Source: Syntrophorhabdaceae bacterium (GTDB lineage: Bacteria; Desulfobacterota; Syntrophorhabdia; Syntrophorhabdales; Syntrophorhabdaceae). Taken from it: 15,066 nt of DNA. Location of the stretch: the NCBI GenBank assembly GCA_026416315.1, contig JAOAFK010000001.1, forward strand, positions 1 through 15,066, read 5' to 3'. Shown here piece by piece: positions 7,573 to 14,834 of the stretch (its first letter is position 1; the number at the start of each line of letters is the position of its first letter). The notes under the pieces were generated by a model. That model saw only the letters and a program-made list of their open reading frames with translations. It did no database searches and was not told the origin of the DNA. Made by a program: the position numbers and the translations under genes.

Positions 7573-8583
7573 TTATTGGGTATTATAAGAACAAAACGGT
7601 TCTTCTTGAAGCACATCTTTTGTTGTTTCATACGCTCGAGCCCTGCAACCACCGCAGATATGGATATATTTGCATCTACCACATTTTCCCTTATAAGACC
7701 TGAAATCCCTCAGCATGTTAAATATGTAGGATGTTTCCCACACCTTCTGCACGCCATCTAATCTCACATTACCGGAAGGCACCTCAAGATAACCGCAGGG
7801 CTGGGCAATACCTGTATGGGATATAAACATAAAGGATTTTCCTGCAAGACATCCACTACTTTTAGGGTCATCGCCCTTTTCTTTTACAATCCTGTAGTAA
7901 TGGGGTGCACATGTGACCTTTATCTCCAGTTCGTGTCTTGACTCCATATCGTATAAACGATGAAGGCTTGCCTCATATTCCTCTTTTGAAAGCTCCCTTC
8001 CTTTGAATGCTTGTGCCCTCCCCACAGGCACAAGCATGAACACATGCCAGGCGCTTGCACCTAAATCTTTCACAAGCCTATAGATATCCTCTAAATCGTT
8101 TATGTTTTCATAAGTAATAGTTGTATTGATCTGAAATGGAAGACCTGTCTTGTTTAAAACATTTGTTGCATTAATGGCTGCCTCAAAGGCACCCCTTTCG
8201 CCTCTGAATGCATCGTGGGTTGTTTTATCCTTACCGTCAATACTTATACTTATCCTCTTTATGCCTGACTCTTTACATTTTGATGCCCTCTCTTTGTCAA
8301 GAAGTGTTCCATTTGTTGCCATGACAAGCCTTAAGCCTTTTTTGCTTCCGTATTGGGCTATCTCGAATATATCTTCCCTTAACAGGGGTTCTCCACCGGT
8401 GAGTATTATTGTAGGGTCTGAAAATAATGCTATCTCGTCTATAATCTTTTTACATTCATCGGTTGAAAGCTCATCCTTGTGGGGCCCCAAAGATGCCCTT
8501 GCCCTGCAGTGTATGCAGTTTAGGTTACAGTTTCGGGTGAGTTCCCATGCGATCATCCTCAAAGGGAACGTTCTTTTATCCAT
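7573..8583 (-). CDS. ahbD: AhbD-type radical SAM heme synthase (Fe-coproporphyrin III decarboxylase)
   Basis: AhbD performs the last step of siroheme-dependent heme synthesis, oxidatively decarboxylating the two propionates of iron-coproporphyrin III to vinyl groups. The 336-residue product has the radical SAM cluster motif C19-x3-C23-x2-C26 within ELTRNCNLNCIHCRA, the SAM-binding GGEP (63-66), SISIDG (112-117), and a C-terminal SPASM/twitch-type region with Cys at 225, 245, 263, 301, 304, 310, 313 and 331 for extra iron-sulfur clusters. The segments TCAPHYYR, SHTGIAQPCGYLE and CGGCRARAYETT match my memory of Desulfovibrio and methanogen AhbD rather than AhbC or NirJ, which carry a different N-terminus. 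The gene overlaps the end of hemB by 25 bases; AAAGGA lies upstream of its ATG within hemB. The neighbouring hemB supports the heme assignment. Confidence 0.87.
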   Translation of the reverse strand: MDKRTFPLRMIAWELTRNCNLNCIHCRARASLGPHKDELSTDECKKIIDEIALFSDPTIILTGGEPLLREDIFEIAQYGSKKGLRLVMATNGTLLDKERASKCKESGIKRISISIDGKDKTTHDAFRGERGAFEAAINATNVLNKTGLPFQINTTITYENINDLEDIYRLVKDLGASAWHVFMLVPVGRAQAFKGRELSKEEYEASLHRLYDMESRHELEIKVTCAPHYYRIVKEKGDDPKSSGCLAGKSFMFISHTGIAQPCGYLEVPSGNVRLDGVQKVWETSYIFNMLRDFRSYKGKCGRCKYIHICGGCRARAYETTKDVLQEEPFCSYNTQ

Positions 8584-9545
8584 CGTGCAAGATCCTTTGC
8601 AAAGTATGTGATGATTATATCTGCACCAGCCCTTTTTATGCTCATGGTTAATTCAATTACAGCCCTTTTATAATCAATATAGCCTTTCTCTGCAGTATGT
8701 TTTATCATGGCATATTCACCGCTTACAGAATATGCGGCAATGGGATGGTCAAATGTCTGTCTTGCAAGGGCAATCACATCAAGATAAAAAAGGGCGGGTT
8801 TCACCATGATGATATCCGCGCCCTCTTCAATGTCTAAGGCAATCTCCCTTAAGGCCTCCCTCTGATTAGAGATGTCCATCTGATAAGATTTTCTATCTCC
8901 GAACTGCGGGGTGGATTCAGCCACATCTCTAAAAGGGCTAAACATGGATGATGCGTATTTTGCCGCATAACTCATAATGGGGATATGGTAATAGCCATTT
9001 ATATCGAGCATCTGTCTTATCTTTTTTATTCGGCCGTCCATCATATCAGATGGTGCTACCATATCAGAGCCTGCCTTCACATGGGATAAGGCAGTCTCGG
9101 CGAGAAGGTTTAATGTCTCGTCATTTTCCACATCGCCGTCTCTTATGATGCCACAGTGACCATGGCTTGTATACTCACACATGCATACATCGGTTATAAC
9201 AAGAATGTCCTCGCCAAAAAGCTTTTTTATCCTTCTTACCGTCTCCTGCACAATACCTTTTTCCGCATATGCTTCTGAACCCATTTCATCCTTTTTTGCC
9301 GGTATGCCGAAAAGGAGTATCGCGGGTATAGAAAGGTCTATCACGCTTTCAATCTCTTTTAAAATACCTTCCATGGAAAATTGATAAATGCCTGGCATGG
9401 AAGGAACAGAAACCCTTTTTTCATTCATTTCTTTTACAAACATGGGATATATGAGGTGCTGTACCGAAAGCTCAGTCTCTTGAATCAGTGCCCTGAGCCT
9501 TTCGTTTTTTCTCATCCTTCTCGGTCTATATTCCGGGTATCTCAT
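8559..9545 (-). CDS. hemB: Porphobilinogen synthase (delta-aminolevulinate dehydratase)
   Basis: HemB condenses two 5-aminolevulinate molecules into porphobilinogen, the first pyrrole of all tetrapyrroles. The 328-residue protein is of family length and starts with the typical RPRRMRKNERLR. The zinc-binding cysteines C121, C123 and C131 are present (DVCMCEYTSHGHCG), so this is the Zn-dependent type. Both active-site lysines are visible: K196 in MSYAAKYAS and K249 in IIMVKPALFYLD, which form the Schiff bases with substrate. GGAGG stands just upstream of the ATG, in the 13-base gap after the ATPase stop codon. The 3' end overlaps ahbD, so hemB and ahbD are surely co-expressed. hemB supplies the early pathway and ahbD the final step; the genes between (such as hemC, cobA/sirA-type and ahbA-C) are not in this window. 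Confidence 0.97.
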   Translation of the reverse strand: MRYPEYRPRRMRKNERLRALIQETELSVQHLIYPMFVKEMNEKRVSVPSMPGIYQFSMEGILKEIESVIDLSIPAILLFGIPAKKDEMGSEAYAEKGIVQETVRRIKKLFGEDILVITDVCMCEYTSHGHCGIIRDGDVENDETLNLLAETALSHVKAGSDMVAPSDMMDGRIKKIRQMLDINGYYHIPIMSYAAKYASSMFSPFRDVAESTPQFGDRKSYQMDISNQREALREIALDIEEGADIIMVKPALFYLDVIALARQTFDHPIAAYSVSGEYAMIKHTAEKGYIDYKRAVIELTMSIKRAGADIIITYFAKDLARWIKERSL

Positions 9546-9558
9546 ATGGCCTCCAAAA

Positions 9559-12240
9559 TCATTTGCCTTTATTTTTTGTTTTTTGTCTTGTTCTTATAAA
9601 CTTATCAGCCTCAACAACCACAATAACAGAAAAGGATACAATTACAATTCTTAACCACTCGTTTATCGCTAAAGGCTCTGTTCTAAATATCCATTGGAGT
9701 GAAGGAAGATAAATTACTGCCAATTGGGCAATAAATGCAGCCACTAAGCTGTAAAACAAAAAGGGGTTGCTCAATGGGTTCAGTTTAAAGACTGAAACCG
9801 TTTCAGACCTTGAATTCCATGCCTGGAAGAACTGAAAAAACACCATGGTCGTCACAGCAATGGTTCTTGCATGGGCAATGGAAGACCCTCTTTCTAAGGC
9901 ATCGTAATAGTTGTATACAATACCTAAAGACACAACAAGGCCCACCAAAATACTTCTCTCTAACAAAAGCCTTGACATGATGCCCTCTTTAATGTTTCTT
10001 GGCTTTCTTAAAAGCACATCCTTTTCGCCTGGTTCAAAGGCTAAGGCCACATCTTGCAGTCCATTTGTAACAAGGTTAATCCAGAGAAGCTGGGAGGCTA
10101 TATAAGGCGCAGGGAGGTTCATGGCCATAGAGAGAAGTATAGATATTATTGCTGCAAAACCTGTGGGTATTAAAAAAAATACGACCTTTCTTATATTATC
10201 AAAGACAATCCTTCCCTCTTCAACGGCATGGAAGATGCTTGCAAAGTTATCATCCGTTATTACCATATCTGCTGCCTCTCGTGCCACATCAGTACCTGTC
10301 TTACCCATGGCCACTCCGATATGGGCTGCCTTTAGGGCTGGTGCATCGTTTACGCCATCCCCTGTTACAGCCACAACCTCACCATGCCTCATATACTGAT
10401 TAACGATCCTTAACTTATGCTGCGGTGATACCCTTGCGTAGATAAAAACATTTTTCACTTTATGTAAGAGCTCTTCATCATCCATACCCTCAATCTCTTT
10501 TCCCGTTAAAACTTCTGACTTTTCATCGGCAATACCCATCATCCTTCCTATTGCTTTTGCCGTAACTTTATGATCACCGGTTATCATAGCCACCTTAATG
10601 CCTGCCCTTTTGCATCCATCAATTGCCTCTTGTGCCTCAGGTCTTGGTGGGTCAATCATGGCCTGCAATCCTGCAAATGTGAAACCATCACCAATCCTAT
10701 CAAATCTAAAGGTTTCTTCTAAAAATTCTTTATCCACCTCTTTATAAGCCATAGCAAGTACCCTTAGGCCATCATCGGCAAACCTTTCTCCAAACTCCAT
10801 GACCTTTTCCCTGTTTAGAAAAGCCTCTGTCATGGTCTTTTCACACTTATTTAAAATGATCTCTATCCCGCCTTTTATAAATATTAACCCTTTTTCGTTA
10901 TGTCTATGGAGGGTTGCCATAAAACCTTTCTCAGACTCAAAGGGTACTATCCCAACGAGAGGGTATTTTGACTTCTCTTCTTCTGGATTCAATCCTCCTT
11001 TTATGGCAGATACAATTAAGGCGCCTTCAGTTGGGTCACCTTCTACCCTAAATTGGTCTTTTTCTTTCACTAATTGTGATTCGTTACACAAAAGGCCTGT
11101 CCTTAAAATCATATCGATACTGTTTTTAAGATCCTTATCTAACTCTTCCCATTCATGGAGTATTTTCCCCTCGGGTAAATAGCCACTACCTGTTACTTCA
11201 AAACAGTGTTCACCGTTACATATGGCCTTAACGGTCATCTCGTTTTTTGTTAAAGTACCTGTCTTATCAGAGCATATAATGGTGGTGCTTCCAAGGGTCT
11301 CCACGGCAGGTAACTTTCTGATAATGGCATTTCTTTTTGCCATACGACTTATACCTATAGCCATCGTTATGGTTACCACAATAGGCAAGCCTTCAGGGAC
11401 TGCTGCTACTGCTGCAGCAACTGCTGTTGTAAATATTTCAGTAAACTTCATGTTCAAAAAGATGCCGAAAAGGACAATAGCCCCAGAGCTTACAAGACAC
11501 AAAAGCCCTATTAACCTTGCAAACCTGTTCATCTTCAACTGTAGGGGTGTAAGGGTAACAGACTGTTCTTTAACATCTTTTGCTATCTTACCAATCACAG
11601 TGTTAATACCTGTTGCCACCACAATGCCTTTACCCCTGCCATTTACCACCACAGTTCCCATAAATGCCATATTTTTCTGATCCCCGGGGGTCAAATGCTC
11701 TTCTTTTACAGGGATTGTTATTTTATCCACAGGCATTGATTCTCCTGTTAGGGCAGCCTCATCTATTCTAAGTTCATTAATCTCAAAAAGCCTTATATCC
11801 GCAGGTACCTTTTGGCCTGAAGTTAACATGACAATATCGCCTGGCACCAATTCTTCGCTTGGAATCTCAAACTCTTTTCCTTCTCTTATAACCTTTGTCT
11901 TTGTTACCACCATCTTCTTTAAGGCCTTTATGCTTGTCTCGGCTTTATATTCCTGAAAATAGCCAACAGTTGCGTTAATAATAAGGACAGCAACGATAAC
12001 ACCTGTATCAATATATTCGCCGAGCAGGATGGTTATCACTGCAGAAATAATAAGTATGTATATAAGGGGGCTTTTGAATTGGTCAATTACGATCTTTAAA
12101 CGATTAATCCCTTCGCCTTCAGGTAGGGTGTTTAAACCGTATTTCTTCCTTCTTTCCTTTGCGTCCTTTTCATTTAAACCGTGAAGATGTGTTTTTAAAA
12201 GATCTAACACATGATTCACATCAAGTTGATACCAATTCAT
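9559..12240 (-). CDS. P-type cation-transporting ATPase (type II, Ca2+-ATPase-like; ion uncertain)
   Basis: The 893-residue membrane pump has an N-terminal cation-ATPase domain, TGES (165-168, dephosphorylation), the M4 motif VPEGLP (281-286), the phosphorylated Asp325 in CSDKTGTLT, a nucleotide-binding KGG (456-458), TGDH (555-558), TGDGVNDAP (626-634), and about ten membrane segments including a six-helix C-terminal half. The overall pattern is that of type II pumps (SERCA/PMR1-like, also Na+ or H+ relatives). By hand alignment with SERCA, the calcium-site residues N768, E771, D800 and E908 correspond to Gly694, Ala697, Asn726 and Gln803, so canonical Ca2+ transport is doubtful. The start ATG has a nearby GAGG and a good promoter. 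It leads a probable operon with hemB and ahbD. Confidence 0.93.
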   Translation of the reverse strand: MNWYQLDVNHVLDLLKTHLHGLNEKDAKERRKKYGLNTLPEGEGINRLKIVIDQFKSPLIYILIISAVITILLGEYIDTGVIVAVLIINATVGYFQEYKAETSIKALKKMVVTKTKVIREGKEFEIPSEELVPGDIVMLTSGQKVPADIRLFEINELRIDEAALTGESMPVDKITIPVKEEHLTPGDQKNMAFMGTVVVNGRGKGIVVATGINTVIGKIAKDVKEQSVTLTPLQLKMNRFARLIGLLCLVSSGAIVLFGIFLNMKFTEIFTTAVAAAVAAVPEGLPIVVTITMAIGISRMAKRNAIIRKLPAVETLGSTTIICSDKTGTLTKNEMTVKAICNGEHCFEVTGSGYLPEGKILHEWEELDKDLKNSIDMILRTGLLCNESQLVKEKDQFRVEGDPTEGALIVSAIKGGLNPEEEKSKYPLVGIVPFESEKGFMATLHRHNEKGLIFIKGGIEIILNKCEKTMTEAFLNREKVMEFGERFADDGLRVLAMAYKEVDKEFLEETFRFDRIGDGFTFAGLQAMIDPPRPEAQEAIDGCKRAGIKVAMITGDHKVTAKAIGRMMGIADEKSEVLTGKEIEGMDDEELLHKVKNVFIYARVSPQHKLRIVNQYMRHGEVVAVTGDGVNDAPALKAAHIGVAMGKTGTDVAREAADMVITDDNFASIFHAVEEGRIVFDNIRKVVFFLIPTGFAAIISILLSMAMNLPAPYIASQLLWINLVTNGLQDVALAFEPGEKDVLLRKPRNIKEGIMSRLLLERSILVGLVVSLGIVYNYYDALERGSSIAHARTIAVTTMVFFQFFQAWNSRSETVSVFKLNPLSNPFLFYSLVAAFIAQLAVIYLPSLQWIFRTEPLAINEWLRIVIVSFSVIVVVEADKFIRTRQKTKNKGK

Positions 12241-12275
12241 ATGACCTCGGTTTTGCTCTTTTTTAAATATTAATT

Positions 12276-12304
12276 ATTATCATCATTTTTGAGAAAAATT
12301 CCAA
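12276..12304 (-). promoter_or_regulatory. Promoter for the ATPase-hemB-ahbD operon
   Basis: On the minus strand TTGGAA (plus 12299-12304) and GATAAT (plus 12276-12281) are separated by exactly 17 bases, a good sigma-70-type match. It lies about 36 bases upstream of the ATPase ATG, back to back with the promoter of the divergent radical SAM gene. Confidence 0.55.
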
Positions 12305-12323
12305 TTAAATTGATTGTTCCACC

Positions 12324-12351
12324 TTGAATTTTATAAAAAAGTATATATATT
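12324..12351 (+). promoter_or_regulatory. Promoter for the divergent radical SAM gene
   Basis: TTGAAT (12324-12329) and TATATT (12346-12351) are separated by 16 bases, a fair sigma-70-type match. Transcription would begin near 12358, just before the ribosome binding site at 12363-12370, which argues against a start codon as early as 12314. Confidence 0.5.
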
Positions 12352-12362
12352 CCTAATATTGG

Positions 12363-12370
12363 AAAGGAGA
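12363..12370 (+). promoter_or_regulatory. Ribosome binding site that fixes the radical SAM start at 12374
   Basis: AAAGGAGA ends a few bases before ATG 12374. The longer frame starting with TTG at 12314 would place its first codons inside the promoter and add a 20-residue stretch unlike the family N-terminus. Confidence 0.7.
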
Positions 12371-12373
12371 GAT

Positions 12374-13423
12374 ATGTTTGAACAAGGAGTAATTAGGCCA
12401 CCCAGCGAAGCCAATAGCCTGCTTGTGCGGGTAACAAGGAATTGTCCCTGGAATCAGTGTCTTTTCTGTCCTGCGTATAAGGGCACAAAATTTTCAAGAA
12501 GGACAGTGGAAGAGGTAAAAAAAGACATAGATGCCATGGCAGAGGTTTACAAAGGCTATAAAATTAAAACTGCATTTCTTCAGGACGGCGATACCCTTGT
12601 GTTAAAGACGGACGAAGTCCTTGAAATTTTAAGGTATTTAAAGGAAAAATTTCCTTCCATCGAGAGGGTCACATCATATGCAAGGGCGCCGACCTTAAGA
12701 AGAAGGACTGTAGAAGAGCTAAAAAAGCTAAAAGAGGCAGGCTTAACCCGCATACATGTGGGCCTTGAAAGTGGCTCGGCAACAGTACTCAAAATGGTAA
12801 AAAAGGGCATTACCCCTGATGATATCGTTACCGGTGGATTGCATGTTAAAGAGGCAGGCATAGAATTATCCGAATACATCATGCCCGGTCTTGGTGGTAA
12901 AACATTGAGCGAGGAACATGCAAAGGAAACGGCAAGGCTACTTAACATCATAGAGCCTGATTTTATAAGGGTGAGGACATTTGCCATACACCCTTTATCC
13001 CCCATGCAGAAGATGGTAAAAGACGGAACATTTGTACCCATGACAGATGAGGAGATTGTAGCAGAGATCAGACTCCTTGTGGAAAACTTAAGGGAAATGC
13101 ACAGCTATTTTTCCTGTGGTGATTTTAGCCTGAATCTACTTATGCATGTTGATGGCTGGCTCGATGAAAAAAAGGGCTATATGTTGGCTGAAATAGACAG
13201 ATATTTATCCCTAACTAAAAGACAGAAACAGGCATATTCCCTTTTAAGGCGGTCTTCCTATTACCATTATCCTCTAAGTGTTGTGGAAGACCCATCTGTT
13301 ATGGCAAGAATTGAACCGGAAATTGAAAGGATTGAAAGTGCAGGAAATGGTGCGTTCGATAAATACATATGGGAGCTTATGTCATATCAGCTGCCTCAAC
13401 CACAGACAGATAACTGGACATAA
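12374..13423 (+). CDS. Radical SAM protein with CX4CX2C cluster motif (Elp3/HemN-like fold), function unknown
   Basis: The 349-residue protein begins MFEQGVIRPPSEANSLL and carries C24-x4-C29-x2-C32 (CPWNQCLFC), one residue longer in the first spacing than the usual CX3CX2C. Such IRPPSEA...CX4CX2C proteins are, as I recall, common in deltaproteobacteria and other anaerobes but without a firm function. HVGLESGS (about residues 133-140) is the strand typical of the Elp3/HemN/MiaB branch of radical SAM enzymes. No second cysteine cluster is evident; a single further Cys occurs in FSCGDFSLN. The C-terminal 90 residues are helical and carry no recognised domain. No signal peptide. It is transcribed divergently from the heme operon and ends flush with the convergent cupin gene. 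A coproporphyrinogen-oxidase-like role is not supported, since HemN-specific features are missing. Confidence 0.85.
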   Translation: MFEQGVIRPPSEANSLLVRVTRNCPWNQCLFCPAYKGTKFSRRTVEEVKKDIDAMAEVYKGYKIKTAFLQDGDTLVLKTDEVLEILRYLKEKFPSIERVTSYARAPTLRRRTVEELKKLKEAGLTRIHVGLESGSATVLKMVKKGITPDDIVTGGLHVKEAGIELSEYIMPGLGGKTLSEEHAKETARLLNIIEPDFIRVRTFAIHPLSPMQKMVKDGTFVPMTDEEIVAEIRLLVENLREMHSYFSCGDFSLNLLMHVDGWLDEKKGYMLAEIDRYLSLTKRQKQAYSLLRRSSYYHYPLSVVEDPSVMARIEPEIERIESAGNGAFDKYIWELMSYQLPQPQTDNWT

Positions 13424-13768
13424 TCATCCCTTCGGATAGGCTGCAACAACAATAATAATTGTTTCTTTGTCCGTTGAATTGTAGAGGCTATGGGGTTCAC
13501 CTGCAGGTATCCAAATAGCATCCCATTCTTTTACCTCACGACGCTCATCACCCACCTGCATGATGCCACCACCTTTAACAACAAGGTAAATCTCTTCCAC
13601 CTCATCGATATGCTCTTCGATGGTATTGCCGGAAGGAAGTATCGCATAGGCAAGAAATTCCATGCTCTTTAAAAACTGGCTTGTGAGCACCATCCTTGCC
13701 ACGGCTCCATAATGGGCAATATAGGTTGTTTGAATCACCTCAGGGTCATTAAAGTTTCTTACAATCAT
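13424..13768 (-). CDS. Small single-domain cupin protein
   Basis: The 114-residue protein contains both cupin motifs. Motif 1 is GNTIEEHIDEVEEIYLVVKG (47-66), where the usual second histidine of HxH is Asp55 (H53-x-D55, with E59). Motif 2 is WDAIWIPAGEPHSLYN (82-97) with His93. It should fold as a small beta-barrel, possibly binding a metal through H53, E59 and H93; substrate or sensing role unknown. GAGGCGGG lies about eight bases upstream of the ATG. The gene follows the glutamine synthetase 3' end by 16 bases and was probably its original downstream partner. Its first ~30 codons are duplicated 580 bases upstream as the start of a chimeric ORF. The stop codon directly abuts that of the convergent radical SAM gene. 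Confidence 0.85.
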   Translation of the reverse strand: MIVRNFNDPEVIQTTYIAHYGAVARMVLTSQFLKSMEFLAYAILPSGNTIEEHIDEVEEIYLVVKGGGIMQVGDERREVKEWDAIWIPAGEPHSLYNSTDKETIIIVVAAYPKG

Positions 13769-14254
13769 CTGTGTCCCGCCTCAATCAAAGTATGGGCAGG
13801 TATGTGTCAATCTCGTATTTAGACACATGGGTTCTAAACCTATCCCATTCTATTTTCTTATTTTCAATGAGCTTTTCAAATACATGATCCCCTAAGGTAT
13901 CTCTTATGAGTTCGCTTTTTTCTGCGCATTCTATGGCCTCGTACAAGCTACCCGGTAAGGAATCAATGTTTAGGGCCTTTCTTTTCTCTGGTGACATCTC
14001 ATATACGTCTTCTTCAATAGGGTCAGGAAGGGGATATTTATTCTTTATCCCTTCAAGGCCTGCCCGTAACATGGCGGAAAAGGCAAGATAGGGATTACAT
14101 GCAGGATCCGGGCTTCTGTATTCTGCCCTGGTGGCCTTCTCCTTCCCGGGTTTATATAATGGAACCCTTACAAGGGTGGACCTGTTTCTTCTTGCCCAGG
14201 AAATATAAACTGGAGCCTCATAGCCTGGGACAAGCCTTTTATATGAGTTCACCC
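13675..14254. repeat. Direct tandem repeat, copy A (580 bases)
   Basis: This unit contains the first ~30 codons of the real cupin gene, the 16-base spacer, and the last ~155 codons of glutamine synthetase in the chimeric ORF. It aligns without gaps with 14255-14834. The motif ACTGGCTTGT stands at 13675, 14255 and 14835, exactly 580 bases apart, and marks the junctions. Confidence 0.93.
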
Positions 14255-14348
14255 ACTGGCTTGTAAGTACCATCCGTGCCACGGCCCCATAATGGGCAAT
14301 ATAGGTTGTTTGAATCACCTCAGGGTCATTGAAATTTCTCACAATCAT
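13785..14348 (-). CDS. Chimeric ORF: cupin N-terminus fused to glutamine synthetase C-terminal fragment
   Basis: The 187-residue ORF is a product of the tandem duplication. Residues 1-31 are identical to the N-terminus of the small cupin, and residues 28-187 match the C-terminal part of glutamine synthetase from LTSQWVNSYKRL to the end, with two differences from the neighbouring full gene (Asp/Glu in KYPLPDPIEE and Ile/Val in the third-last region, LPIL versus LPVL). It keeps ARRNRS and YRSPDPACNPYLA but lacks the N-terminal beta-grasp domain and the NGSGMHVH metal and ammonium region, so it cannot be an active synthetase. The start ATG keeps a GAGGCGAG ribosome site, so translation is possible. 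It may be a decaying fragment, a product with a new role, or an assembly artefact. Confidence 0.7.
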   Translation of the reverse strand: MIVRNFNDPEVIQTTYIAHYGAVARMVLTSQWVNSYKRLVPGYEAPVYISWARRNRSTLVRVPLYKPGKEKATRAEYRSPDPACNPYLAFSAMLRAGLEGIKNKYPLPDPIEEDVYEMSPEKRKALNIDSLPGSLYEAIECAEKSELIRDTLGDHVFEKLIENKKIEWDRFRTHVSKYEIDTYLPIL

Positions 14349-14834
14349 CTGTGTCTCGCCTCAATCAAAGTACGGGCAGGTATGTGTCAATCTCGTATTT
14401 AGAGACATGGGTTCTAAACCTATCCCATTCTATCTTCTTATTTTCAATGAGTTTCTCGAAAACATGATCCCCCAAGGTATCTCTTATGAGTTCGCTTTTT
14501 TCCGCGCATTCAATGGCCTCGTACAGGCTTCCCGGTAAGGAATCGATGTTTAGGGCCTTTCTCTTCTCCGGTGACATCTCGTATACATCCTCTTCAATAG
14601 GTTCCGGAAGGGGATATTTATTCTTTATCCCTTCAAGGCCTGCCCGTAACATGGCGGAAAAGGCAAGATAGGGATTACATGCAGGATCCGGACTTCTGTA
14701 CTCTGCCCTGGTGGCCTTCTCCTTCCCGGGTTTATATAATGGAACCCTTACAAGGGTTGATCTGTTTCTTCTTGCCCAGGAAATATAAACTGGAGCCTCG
14801 TAACCCGGAACAAGCCTTTTATATGAGTTCACCC
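14255..14834. repeat. Direct tandem repeat, copy B (580 bases)
   Basis: This unit contains the cupin-like start of the chimeric ORF, the 16-base spacer, and the last ~155 codons of the full glutamine synthetase gene. By hand count it differs from copy A at about 36 of 580 positions (about 94% identity), with no insertions or deletions. Confidence 0.93.

Noticed and set aside
7587..7604. Inverted repeat AAGAAC/GTTCTT as terminator between the aminotransferase and ahbD
   Set aside because: The stem is six base pairs with little GC, lies inside the ahbD coding region, and no T-run follows on either strand.
11222..11680. Long plus-strand frames inside the ATPase gene, and similar antisense frames in ftsH and the radical SAM gene
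   Set aside because: They lie wholly antisense to clearly recognised genes, lack ribosome sites and family motifs, and are shadow frames.
12314..12373. Longer radical SAM reading frame starting with TTG at 12314
   Set aside because: The added 20 codons overlap the -35 and -10 boxes, and a strong ribosome binding site fixes ATG 12374.
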